A stretch of DNA of 9,427 nucleotides from Desulfurococcales archaeon (GTDB taxonomy: Archaea; Thermoproteota; Thermoprotei_A; Sulfolobales; NBVN01). This document shows positions 1-6,670 of this stretch, piece by piece (the first letter of the stretch is position 1; the number at the start of each line of letters is the position of its first letter). The stretch spans positions 1-9,427 of the forward strand of contig JAGDWE010000018.1 in NCBI GenBank assembly GCA_023255965.1, in the 5' to 3' direction. A program made the position numbers and the translations under genes. Under the pieces are notes generated by a model. It was not told the DNA's origin. It saw only the letters and a program-made list of their open reading frames with translations, and did not search any database.

Positions 1-274
1 TAGTAGCTCATATAGATGTCGCCGCCCTCATACCCACATGCTCGGCTCTGCCCTTCCTCCAGGAGCGTGCCTCCCTTGGACTTGGCGTAGCCCCATCCCA
101 CCGCCCCTAGTTCATCCAAACTACATAGGCGTAGCGCCTCATATCTCCCTATACCTTAGGCTTAGGTAGGCATATAGCGCCAGCATACCAAATAGCTCTT
201 AGGGCGGTAAGAACCGTCGATATTAAACAAGGCAGTAAATGCTTAAATTAGCCACTTATAAAATTAAGTAATCG
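1..274. other. G+C-rich left edge and intergenic stretch without a convincing gene
   Basis: Bases 1-120 are about 59% G+C by hand count (71 of 120), well above the rest of the window; from about 140 the sequence becomes A+T-rich. Several frames are open. One on the minus strand runs about 51 codons from a stop near 175 to the left edge, but its translation matches no family I recognise, and two plus-strand frames are also open, so openness here mostly reflects composition. Short hairpins are visible: GGAG/CTCC at 62-65/71-74, and AGGCG/CGCCT at 127-131/135-139. It could be the end of a structured RNA, a decayed mobile-element remnant, or the edge of a gene lying mainly outside the window. I cannot decide between these. 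Confidence 0.3.
255..263 (+). promoter_or_regulatory. TATA box of the acyl-CoA synthetase alpha gene
   Basis: CTTATAAAA is centred about 25 bases upstream of ATG 284 and 16 bases upstream of GTG 275. The usual archaeal distance from TATA centre to transcription start is about 26-27 bases, which puts the start at about 285. This suggests a leaderless mRNA beginning at ATG 284. A weaker TTAAAT-like stretch at 243-248 would fit GTG 275 instead. No Shine-Dalgarno sequence is seen before either start. Confidence 0.55.
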
Positions 275-1723
275 GTGTATGTAATGAGTAGTAGTTTTGA
301 AGGTATACCGGAATATGGGAAAGACCTGATCGCTAGGTTCATGAGGTTCTTTAGACCTAGGAATGTGGCAGTAGTGGGTGCATCGAGAGAGCCTGGCAAG
401 GTAGGTTATGCTGTGGTTAAGAACCTAATAGATGGTGGCTTTAAAGGTAAGATTTATCCTATAAATCCGAGGGCCACTGAAATTCTAGGACTTAAATGCT
501 ACCCAAGCATTACTGAGGTCCCCGATCCCGAGGTTGATGCGGCATTAATATCAGTGCCAGCACCATTGGTGCCTGAGGTCATACCATCACTTGCCGAGAA
601 AAAGGTGCCTGTAGCTGTAGTTGTCTCATCCGGTTTTGCTGAGGCAGGCAATCCAGAACTTCAGGAGAAGCTAGTAAGTATCGCTAGGCAACATGGAATT
701 AGGATCATAGGCCCGAATACGTACGGTGTTTACAGCCCATGGTATAGCCTAAGCCTCTCATTCACTATTCCATACGAGCATAAGGGACATTTAGCTGTAG
801 TATGTCAGAGCGGTGGCGTCGGCATGGCAGCATTTGGCTATGCTAGGTGGAAGAGAATAGGTATATCCATAAACGTAGGACTGGGTAACATGTCCGACAT
901 AGATCATACAGATCTCCTATGGTATTTCTATGCTGATGAAAATACTAAAGCTATTGCCCTACATATGGAGTCGATAAAGGACGGCAAGAAATTCATTGAA
1001 ACAGCAAGGATAGTCTCCAAGAAGAAGCCCATCGTCATTTTAAAGGCAGGTAGGACAGCCTACGGCGAGAAAGCAGCTAAGTCCCACACAGCTGCATTAG
1101 CTGCATCAGATGAAATCATAAATGCTGCTTTCAAGAAAGCAGGAGTTATTAGGGCCTACGCGCTTGATGAACTCTTCGATATCGGTAGATCCTTAGCTAT
1201 GATGCCTCCACCTAAGGGAGAAAACGTATTGATAGTTACTATGGCTGGTGGATTAGGCGTCCTACTAAGTGATGCCTCCTATGATAACAATCTAAAGCTT
1301 ATGGAAGCCCCTCAAGACCTGGTAGATGAATTTAAGAAGTTCGTGCCTCCGTTCGGTGCATTTGGTAATCCAATGGACATCACCGGCTCGTGCACTCCTG
1401 ATATGGTTGAGAGAGCTGTTAGGCTAGCTATAATGCATCCCAAGGTAGATGCTGTGATAATCGGACACTGGCATACGATCATCACAAGTCCTATGGAGTT
1501 CGCTAAGGCAGTGGTTGACGCTGTTAATGAGGCTAGAGGGAAGGGAGTAGAGAAACCCGTAGTGGTCTCAATGAGCGGTGATATACCTGAAACTCTTCAG
1601 GCGGTTGACTACATAGAGACTAAGGCCAATGTACCGACCTTCTTTGTACAGCCTGAGAGAGCTGTTAGAGTCCTTGGTGCATTATATCAGTGGGCTAGGT
1701 ATGCAGGGATTTTGAGAAAGTAA
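275..1723 (+). CDS. ADP-forming acyl-CoA (acetyl-CoA) synthetase, alpha subunit
   Basis: Catalytic CoA-binding subunit of an archaeal NDP-forming acyl-CoA synthetase, which turns acyl-CoA, ADP and phosphate into acid, CoA and ATP in the cytoplasm during fermentation. Numbered from GTG 275, residues 27-160 form a Rossmann-type CoA-binding domain (VVGAS 33-37, GPN 146-148). Residues 170-300 form the succinyl-CoA-ligase-like domain with QSGGVG at 178-183, a conserved Glu at 232 and the phosphorylated His at 271 (AKSHTAA). Residues 315-480 are the third ligase domain with GNPMDITG at 364-371. The 482 residues (479 from ATG 284, which I slightly prefer from the TATA distance) fit an alpha subunit of about 460. 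The ATP-grasp beta part is absent, both as a fusion and as a neighbour, so the partner must be encoded elsewhere, as in several archaea. The true acyl substrate (acetyl, aryl or branched-chain) cannot be read from sequence. It converges on the HIT gene with 9 bases between. Confidence 0.9.
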   Translation: MYVMSSSFEGIPEYGKDLIARFMRFFRPRNVAVVGASREPGKVGYAVVKNLIDGGFKGKIYPINPRATEILGLKCYPSITEVPDPEVDAALISVPAPLVPEVIPSLAEKKVPVAVVVSSGFAEAGNPELQEKLVSIARQHGIRIIGPNTYGVYSPWYSLSLSFTIPYEHKGHLAVVCQSGGVGMAAFGYARWKRIGISINVGLGNMSDIDHTDLLWYFYADENTKAIALHMESIKDGKKFIETARIVSKKKPIVILKAGRTAYGEKAAKSHTAALAASDEIINAAFKKAGVIRAYALDELFDIGRSLAMMPPPKGENVLIVTMAGGLGVLLSDASYDNNLKLMEAPQDLVDEFKKFVPPFGAFGNPMDITGSCTPDMVERAVRLAIMHPKVDAVIIGHWHTIITSPMEFAKAVVDAVNEARGKGVEKPVVVSMSGDIPETLQAVDYIETKANVPTFFVQPERAVRVLGALYQWARYAGILRK

Positions 1724-1732
1724 ACCAGATAA

Positions 1733-2254
1733 TCAATTATTTTTGATGTAGGGATGTTCATCATTAGTTAATGAATTTATTGCTTTCTTAAGCCTTGAGT
1801 AAGTTACGTTAATATCTTCTGGAATTACTTTAGTCCCAGCTATTACTGTCATGAAGTTCGTATCACCTAGCCATCTAGGGACTACATGTATATGTAGGTG
1901 TGACTCAACGCCAGCCCCTGCTACATTACCTAAGTTAACTCCTACATTATATCCTTGAGGCTTATACTCCAGATCTATGGCCTTAATGGAGAGCTTAACC
2001 AGTTTAATCATATCCAGTAATTCGTCGTCGTTCAGCAATTCAAATGTAGGTACATGCCTATATGGGGCAACCATTACATGCGCTGTATTATATGGGTATA
2101 TGTTCATTATGATGAATGACCTTATGCCCCTAAAAACTATATACGACTCCGCATCCGACTTAGCTAACGCATCGCAGAATATACATGACCTTACGTTGGA
2201 GGCTTTACTTACATATCCTATACGCCATGGAGCCCATAATACATTTAGGTTCAA
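1733..2254 (-). CDS. HIT-family protein, Ap4A phosphorylase-like
   Basis: Histidine-triad nucleotide-binding protein that probably cleaves or phosphorolyses dinucleoside polyphosphates such as Ap4A in the cytoplasm. The triad HLHIH with following VVPRW sits at 119-127 and His121 is the expected nucleophile. A Cys pair CIFC at 24-27, LWAPWR at 6-11, NIYPYNTAHVMVAPYRH at 51-67 and GDTNFM at 130-135 together resemble the actinobacterial Ap4A phosphorylase type rather than short HINT proteins; this is recalled family knowledge, not an alignment. Its 173 residues suit that group. The start is TTG at 2254, supported by AGGTGA five bases upstream; no in-frame ATG or GTG lies nearby. It is the last gene of the radA operon, five bases after the prepilin peptidase stop, so translation is probably coupled. 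The exact substrate is uncertain. Confidence 0.85.
   Translation of the reverse strand: MNLNVLWAPWRIGYVSKASNVRSCIFCDALAKSDAESYIVFRGIRSFIIMNIYPYNTAHVMVAPYRHVPTFELLNDDELLDMIKLVKLSIKAIDLEYKPQGYNVGVNLGNVAGAGVESHLHIHVVPRWLGDTNFMTVIAGTKVIPEDINVTYSRLKKAINSLTNDEHPYIKNN
1740..1744 (+). terminator. possible T-run terminator after the synthetase gene
   Basis: A TTTTT run lies 16 bases past the synthetase stop, inside the last codons of the convergent HIT gene. Archaeal RNA polymerase commonly terminates at short U-runs without a hairpin. This one is weak and short, so it is only a candidate. Confidence 0.25.
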
Positions 2255-2259
2255 TTAAA

Positions 2260-2265
2260 TCACCT
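2260..2265 (-). promoter_or_regulatory. Shine-Dalgarno of the HIT gene overlapping the upstream stop
   Basis: AGGTGA lies 5 bases before TTG 2254. Its last three bases are the TGA stop of the prepilin peptidase. This decides the TTG start of the HIT gene and implies translational coupling. Confidence 0.7.
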
Positions 2266-3000
2266 AATTAAATTAATCAACGAGCTAAAAATAGTATATA
2301 TTATGTGGCTAGGTGTTATCAATGATAGCACGTAGCCAGCAGCTATAAAAACTATGTGGGGGAATGCAGGAGTGACCCATATGTAGTCATCATTACTTAA
2401 AACCCCCTTACTGAGGCATGTCCTGAAATTTTTGATGTGATCCCTATAATCCTCATTAATATTGAATGAAGTCCTACATATGACCTCGCCATCCCCGTTA
2501 GAGCATCTAATGAGCGTCAATGGATACATAAATCTACTTCTAACGTAGTCGCTTACCCTCATAGGTCTACCTAAAAATATAAGCAATACCCTAGATGGCG
2601 TCCTGCATTTAAGGTCATTAAGTAATTGCTTGTACTTAATTAAATTATCTACTGCATTATGAATTATTGTAAATAATGGAATTAACGCCGAGTAAAGCAA
2701 TGTCAAAAATGAGATGGGTATGACATTCAAGTAAGGAGTTGATATACCTACCAGTAGGATCGCTAGGAAATCAGCGCCCCCCATCATACCTATAAGTGAT
2801 AGGACGAAAAGTATTAGTGCAGGTATTAACGAAATAGCTAATACGATTAAATCTACTTTAACTATGAATAAGGTGATTAGCGAAATAATTAGTGCGGGAA
2901 GCCATATGTGCTCGGGTATCTCCCTGTACTTAATATCATACAATGAAGCAATAACTAAAGTTGAGAGAGTAGCAAATACAGGTATTAGAGGGAGATCCAA
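2260..3000 (-). CDS. archaeal prepilin peptidase (A24 family, PibD/FlaK-like)
   Basis: Membrane aspartic peptidase that would cleave class III signal peptides of archaellins and type IV pilins at the cytoplasmic face. The two catalytic Asp residues are visible: Asp22 in YDIKYREIPEHIW at 21-33 and Asp77 in MGGAD at 73-77, the GxGD-type motif. Hydrophobic segments lie at about 5-20, 32-48, 51-72, 78-112 and 213-240. The hydrophilic stretch at about 115-208 ends in WVTPAFPH (208-215), similar to the archaeal members. At 246 residues it matches the usual archaeal size. The start is TTG 3000: an in-frame TAA (the radA stop) lies just three codons upstream, and the first membrane segment must be kept, so little choice remains. 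GAGGAG at 3015-3010 within the last radA codons gives a ribosome site 9 bases upstream. It is the middle gene of radA-peptidase-HIT. No pilin gene is seen in the window. Confidence 0.85.
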   Translation of the reverse strand: MDLPLIPVFATLSTLVIASLYDIKYREIPEHIWLPALIISLITLFIVKVDLIVLAISLIPALILFVLSLIGMMGGADFLAILLVGISTPYLNVIPISFLTLLYSALIPLFTIIHNAVDNLIKYKQLLNDLKCRTPSRVLLIFLGRPMRVSDYVRSRFMYPLTLIRCSNGDGEVICRTSFNINEDYRDHIKNFRTCLSKGVLSNDDYIWVTPAFPHIVFIAAGYVLSLITPSHIIYTIFSSLINLIR

Positions 3001-3006
3001 ACAGCG

Positions 3007-4497
3007 TTACTCCTCAACATCTCTGATTCCATGCTCAGTTATAGCGAATACCGCCTCCCCTTCCGGTAGGTGTGGCGCGTCAACAACCCTAGCTATCCTC
3101 CTATTGCCCCTACTCCTCCTTAGTTGAATCCTAACCCCGGGCGCATGAGCCAATACATGACCTCCAACAGCCTGTGTTGGATCGCCGTAGAAGACGTCGG
3201 GTCTTGCCATGACTTGATTGGTTACTACCACCGCTACATCATACATATCAGCGATTCTATTAAGTTGATGTAGGTGCCTATTAAGTTTCTGCTGTCTAAT
3301 AGCTAGATTCTCACGGCCGGGATATTCAGCCCTAAAGTGACCTGTTATTGAGTCAACAACTATCAATCTAATGTTCTCCTTAGGTATCAACTCCATAACC
3401 TCATCGACCACAGCCATCTGATGATCGCTGTTAACTGCCCTAATATACATTATATTTTCCATCACCTTATCTGGATCTAGGCCAACGCCTCTTGCCATAG
3501 CCTCTATGCGCTCCCATCTAAATGTCCCCTCACTATCTATGTATAATGCCTTACCGCCTAGTCCACCCTTCTCAATGGGTAGTTGAACATTAACTGATAA
3601 CTGATGGCATAACTGAGTATTATGTAGTATTAAGCCATCAGCTGATATGAAGTTATGCGTATCGGGTACAACTAAGTCATATACGTAGCCATCATAGTGC
3701 CTGATCTTAACATCCTCAACTTCATGTAGTTCGTAATTAACGTTATGGATTCCCCCACGACTATCTATTAACTCCTCAGGCGAATCGCTAATACCTACAA
3801 CCATGTCACCTACGTTTAAATCATTAGCACGCTTCCATATAAGCTTGCCTCCAGCTACAGTAAGCACTGGGTGGATTGGCGTTACTGACAGAACCAACCC
3901 ATTATCTAATCTAACATCAGTAACATAGATAACTCTTTCCCTATATAGGCCATAAGCCTTAGAGACCATCAGCCCGCCGCTAACATACGATAAAACCCTA
4001 ACATCCTTTAACGGAATTAGTTGCCCGCCTTCATATGGTAATGGGGTTAATTCGTCAGCTAAGCCGTTAAACATGTCCTCAATCGATTTAACCTCAATGT
4101 AGCCCTCTTTCATGTATACGGTCCTTGTATTACCTACGAAGCACTTACCCGTACCGTATTCCCCGAAGAACTCCGTTATAGTCTTGACCTCAACACCACC
4201 ACCTAATAGGCTGTCTAAATTCTTAGACCCAGTAGTGATTTTTTTAATACCCAGCCTCTCCTTCTTTAATTCTAATGCGGTCTTGAACCTAAGACCTAAT
4301 GCCTCACGTGCCTGATTAACTATTCTCTGGGCCGTAGGTAATGGAATGCCAACTACGGTCGCTAATTCGTTAATGTTAGCGGCAGCTAATGCCTCTAAGG
4401 TCCTATAACCAGCCTCCCTTAGCTTATTAATAATTGATGGGCTGATGTTTAAATCCTCTAACTTCCTTATCTTAACCTCGCCCACCTTACCACTCAC
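3007..4497 (-). CDS. radA: DNA repair and recombination protein RadA containing an intein
   Basis: Archaeal RecA/Rad51 recombinase: it polymerises on single-stranded DNA and drives ATP-dependent homologous pairing and strand exchange. Residues 12-70 are the helix-hairpin-helix N-terminal domain. Walker A is GEYGTGK (112-118) continued by T294 after the intein. Walker B is LIVVD (378-382). The L1/L2 region with VVTNQVMARPD (424-434) and QAVGGH (442-447) follows. Removing residues 119-293 leaves 321 residues, the normal RadA length, with an intact GEYGTGKTQLCHQL joint, so host function depends on splicing. The start is GTG 4497: the TATA box TTTTATAAG is centred about 23 bases upstream and no Shine-Dalgarno is visible, as expected for a leaderless first gene. 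It heads a tight operon with a prepilin peptidase and a HIT protein, six bases from the next start. Confidence 0.96.
   Translation of the reverse strand: MSGKVGEVKIRKLEDLNISPSIINKLREAGYRTLEALAAANINELATVVGIPLPTAQRIVNQAREALGLRFKTALELKKERLGIKKITTGSKNLDSLLGGGVEVKTITEFFGEYGTGKCFVGNTRTVYMKEGYIEVKSIEDMFNGLADELTPLPYEGGQLIPLKDVRVLSYVSGGLMVSKAYGLYRERVIYVTDVRLDNGLVLSVTPIHPVLTVAGGKLIWKRANDLNVGDMVVGISDSPEELIDSRGGIHNVNYELHEVEDVKIRHYDGYVYDLVVPDTHNFISADGLILHNTQLCHQLSVNVQLPIEKGGLGGKALYIDSEGTFRWERIEAMARGVGLDPDKVMENIMYIRAVNSDHQMAVVDEVMELIPKENIRLIVVDSITGHFRAEYPGRENLAIRQQKLNRHLHQLNRIADMYDVAVVVTNQVMARPDVFYGDPTQAVGGHVLAHAPGVRIQLRRSRGNRRIARVVDAPHLPEGEAVFAITEHGIRDVEE
3010..3015 (-). promoter_or_regulatory. Shine-Dalgarno of the prepilin peptidase inside the radA 3' end
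   Basis: GAGGAG, the last two sense codons of radA (Glu-Glu), lies 9 bases before TTG 3000. It supports the TTG start and coupling to radA. Confidence 0.55.
3619..4143 (-). other. RadA mini-intein (175 residues) in the Walker A P-loop
   Basis: An in-frame protein-splicing element between K118 and T294 of RadA. It begins with Cys119 (block A CFVGNTRTVYMKEG), has block B SVTPIHPVLT at 204-213 with the Thr-x-x-His pair T206/H209, block F YDGYVYDLVVPDTHNF at 268-283, and ends ILHN at 290-293 with penultimate His292 and terminal Asn293. The first C-extein residue is Thr294, a proper nucleophile. All residues needed for standard class 1 splicing are present. At 175 residues with no LAGLIDADG-type motif there is no room for a homing endonuclease, so the element can no longer move by its own means. 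The insertion point, between the P-loop Lys and Thr, is a known RadA intein position in Euryarchaeota. Its codon and base use look like the host gene. Confidence 0.95.
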
Positions 4498-4515
4498 TCC
4501 CTAAACCAATTAAGA

Positions 4516-4524
4516 CTTATAAAA
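4516..4524 (-). promoter_or_regulatory. TATA box of the radA operon
   Basis: TTTTATAAG on the minus strand, centred about 23 bases upstream of GTG 4497. This predicts transcription starting at or within a few bases of the start codon. It lies in the 50-base gap after the PP-loop gene, so the radA operon has its own promoter. Confidence 0.6.
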
Positions 4525-4547
4525 TGAACCTTATTAAACTTACTATA

Positions 4548-6578
4548 CTACACCTTAAATAATCTATCTACCTGTACTTCATCTATATGGTATTCGTATT
4601 GAGATCTATTATTACCTAATCTATCTATAACTGTCCTCCTCATAGCCTTACTTAAGGCCAGGGCCCTGGAAAACTTACTCCTCTTAATACCCTTAGGATC
4701 ATTAATTACTAAGGACATAGCTAATTTATTAACCAATACCTCGCTCACAGGGCATACTTCCAAACATATTTTACAGCCAGTGCATTTCCTACCATCAATC
4801 AATGGTTTACCATTAATTACGCTTATCGCCCCTGAGGGACACCATAGCGTGCATGCACTACATGAAACACATTTAATCCATCTAAATAATATCTTAAGGA
4901 TAAACGCTAGGACATCAAGCGCATTATGCTTTGATACATCCCTAACATGTACCTCAATAAGGTTGTAGGAGAGTTTGATGGTGTAGCTATCAGAGGTTAG
5001 TTCAACCCCCTCCTCATCATTACTTAGGCTTGCATCCCTAAGAATGCCTAACTGAGATTTGATGGCATCCATTGGTATTTCCTTATCGAGAACTATTTTA
5101 GCATGGTTAAGGCTTAATTCCCTCTCTATAATCCTTAAGCCAAGTCTTAGTTCATACTCATTAATCCACATGTGCTTAGATGTGGTCACCTTAATCCTCT
5201 TCTCTACCCTTACCCTACCGCTTGCTAATGGGTTGAGCCATCTCCATAGGGAATACCTAACCCATTCCGCAGGCATGTTAAGGCTAGTACTCAACCTAAT
5301 TAAGTAATTCCTCCATGCACACCATAACTCAGGATACGTTCTATCTATCATATAGTACTCAGCGATATTCGCGGCTGGGCATAGATAACACCCAAGCCTA
5401 TCAAACCCCTTAAAGTACAGCTCATTAAACGGTAATTTATTGATCAGTATGTAACTCCATATAGCTAATTGCGGCCATTCCTGAATTGGCGTCACGTTGA
5501 GTACGTGAGGGATCCACCTATTCCTCCATACCTTACCGCTAAGTGCTCTATCAAGAGATTCAAATCCTCTCTGACCAATAATATTTAAAGCTCCTTCAGG
5601 GAACTCCTTCCTGTACGTCTCAGCTAGGGGTATCAGCTTTAGAACCTTACAACACCACCTGAAATCCTTTGCAGGAGGCCCGAAAACCCCTACAGCTTCC
5701 CAGAAGCTCCTCTTAGGACTCGCCTTAATCAGCTCTAATCCGTAGAAGTCGACCACGCAGGCTACATTCCTTAATGTCTCAGGCAACTCTAAACCAGTAT
5801 CATTAAATATTACCTTAGGCTCTAAGCCACTTCTAATAGTAAGATCTAAGGCCACCAAACTGTCCTTACCCCCTGAAAATGAGACCGTAACCGGGAGCCC
5901 TACCTTCGAATTCATCACATATATGTGTTTAATCCCCCTAGAAATTAAGGTCCTTAATTTAAGGTCATTAGCCTTGATGAAGTCTTCAAGCGTAGCTGTC
6001 TTATTAGATGTCTCTACGCTTATTGGAGTCCTGCCAAATATTGACTGCACCCTCAACCTCCCATTACGTACTATCGCAATACCTAAGACATCCCCCTCTC
6101 TATTAACTACGGCGTACTGAGTCCCGTCTGGTTCGCTAGAATCGCCTAAGACCGTTAACGGCTTAACCCTATCTACGATCACCGATCTAATTAAGCCCAT
6201 CTCTAGAGCTACGTCAGCACTGTATCTACTTAAACGCCATCTCCACCTAAGATCCACTGGATCGAAGAAATACCTTCCAACCACCTTCCCATCAACTAAT
6301 ACTTCCTTCATGTCATCGTAATGAGGTACTTTATTTAGTAGTATCAATCCTCCTTGTTTAATGCCTAATACGTTAGCTAATGAGTCATCATTAAACTCGT
6401 TCCTTAATGCCTCCTTAATTAACTCTATATCACCATCAAATGCTGGTCTTGCGTCAGCGGGCGGGTTAATCTTAACTTCCACTGCCTTAGAACCGCATTT
6501 ACCACATTCATCTTGTATTAATGGTACATTACAGTAAGTACACCACCCTAACTTAACCCTAGCAGGCCATCTAAACAT
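4548..6578 (-). CDS. PAPS reductase-like PP-loop protein with zinc ribbon, PUA-like and 2x[4Fe-4S] ferredoxin domains
   Basis: A 676-residue multidomain archaeal protein usually annotated as phosphoadenosine phosphosulfate reductase; its reaction is not established. In order: a zinc ribbon with C13-x2-C16 and C25-x2-C28; a PUA-like segment at about 128-185; a PP-loop ATP pyrophosphatase domain with SGGKDS at 235-240; a CC pair at 309-310 (WCCKVLK) and C397-x2-C400 (GCYLC), four Cys that could hold an Fe-S cluster as in APS reductases and DndC-like proteins; and a ferredoxin domain with two CX2CX2CX3CP motifs at 570-581 and 599-610. The C-terminal CGLH/CGIH signature of true PAPS/APS reductases is absent. 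A PUA-like fold beside a PP-loop domain points rather to RNA thiolation or another sulfur transfer, with electrons entering through the ferredoxin domain; that is inference. The start is ATG 6578. It lies downstream of the aldehyde oxidoreductase gene, across a 111-base gap with a hairpin, and probably has its own promoter. Confidence 0.8.
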   Translation of the reverse strand: MFRWPARVKLGWCTYCNVPLIQDECGKCGSKAVEVKINPPADARPAFDGDIELIKEALRNEFNDDSLANVLGIKQGGLILLNKVPHYDDMKEVLVDGKVVGRYFFDPVDLRWRWRLSRYSADVALEMGLIRSVIVDRVKPLTVLGDSSEPDGTQYAVVNREGDVLGIAIVRNGRLRVQSIFGRTPISVETSNKTATLEDFIKANDLKLRTLISRGIKHIYVMNSKVGLPVTVSFSGGKDSLVALDLTIRSGLEPKVIFNDTGLELPETLRNVACVVDFYGLELIKASPKRSFWEAVGVFGPPAKDFRWCCKVLKLIPLAETYRKEFPEGALNIIGQRGFESLDRALSGKVWRNRWIPHVLNVTPIQEWPQLAIWSYILINKLPFNELYFKGFDRLGCYLCPAANIAEYYMIDRTYPELWCAWRNYLIRLSTSLNMPAEWVRYSLWRWLNPLASGRVRVEKRIKVTTSKHMWINEYELRLGLRIIERELSLNHAKIVLDKEIPMDAIKSQLGILRDASLSNDEEGVELTSDSYTIKLSYNLIEVHVRDVSKHNALDVLAFILKILFRWIKCVSCSACTLWCPSGAISVINGKPLIDGRKCTGCKICLEVCPVSEVLVNKLAMSLVINDPKGIKRSKFSRALALSKAMRRTVIDRLGNNRSQYEYHIDEVQVDRLFKV

Positions 6579-6610
6579 AATTCATCTTCTTTAATAAATT
6601 GAATACTGAG

Positions 6611-6619
6611 ATTAAAAGC
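6611..6619 (-). promoter_or_regulatory. possible TATA box of the PP-loop gene
   Basis: GCTTTTAAT on the minus strand (6619 to 6611), about 37 bases before ATG 6578, would give a leader of about 10 bases. A second candidate, ATTTATTAAA near 6592-6601, is closer than the usual distance. No strong Shine-Dalgarno is seen. This is a weak call. Confidence 0.3.
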
Positions 6620-6631
6620 GATCTGACTCCT

Positions 6632-6651
6632 CCCCGCCCTAAAGGGCGGGG
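6632..6651 (-). mobile_element. orphan IS200/IS605 (TnpB)-type right-end hairpin
   Basis: A perfect 9-bp stem, CCCCGCCCT (6632-6640) with AGGGCGGGG (6643-6651) and AA between, in A+T-rich intergenic DNA. Read on the minus strand it continues GGGCGGGGAGGAGTCA (to about 6625), which closely resembles the conserved stem plus GGGAGGA(N)GTCA at the right end of many archaeal and bacterial IS605/TnpB elements, also the 3' end of omega RNA. This resemblance is from memory. No tnpB or tnpA lies nearby, so it would be a solo end or a small palindrome-bearing derivative. It could instead act as a terminator after the aldehyde oxidoreductase gene, although archaea do not generally need hairpins for this. 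Confidence 0.6.
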
Positions 6652-6670
6652 CCTTCAATTTATGCCTGGA

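Noticed and set aside
1..120. Degenerate TnpB C-terminus on the minus strand (a CGYEGG-like string)
   Set aside because: Only a few residues look like the TnpB zinc-finger end, the RDxNAA motif is missing, and other frames are equally open.
2108..2122. ATGATGA-like C box suggesting a C/D guide RNA
   Set aside because: It lies inside the conserved HIT coding region, and no CTGA D box follows at a suitable distance.
1977..3127. Open + strand frames of about 90 codons at 1977-2258 and 2864-3127
   Set aside because: Both are antisense to conserved HIT, peptidase or RadA coding sequence, and neither has a promoter or recognisable domain.
3619..4143. A homing endonuclease within the RadA intein
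   Set aside because: There is no LAGLIDADG or HNH motif, and 175 residues leave room only for the splicing domain.
4112..6120. Several 60-80 codon + strand frames
   Set aside because: They are shadows of radA and the PP-loop gene, with low-complexity Leu/Ser-rich translations.
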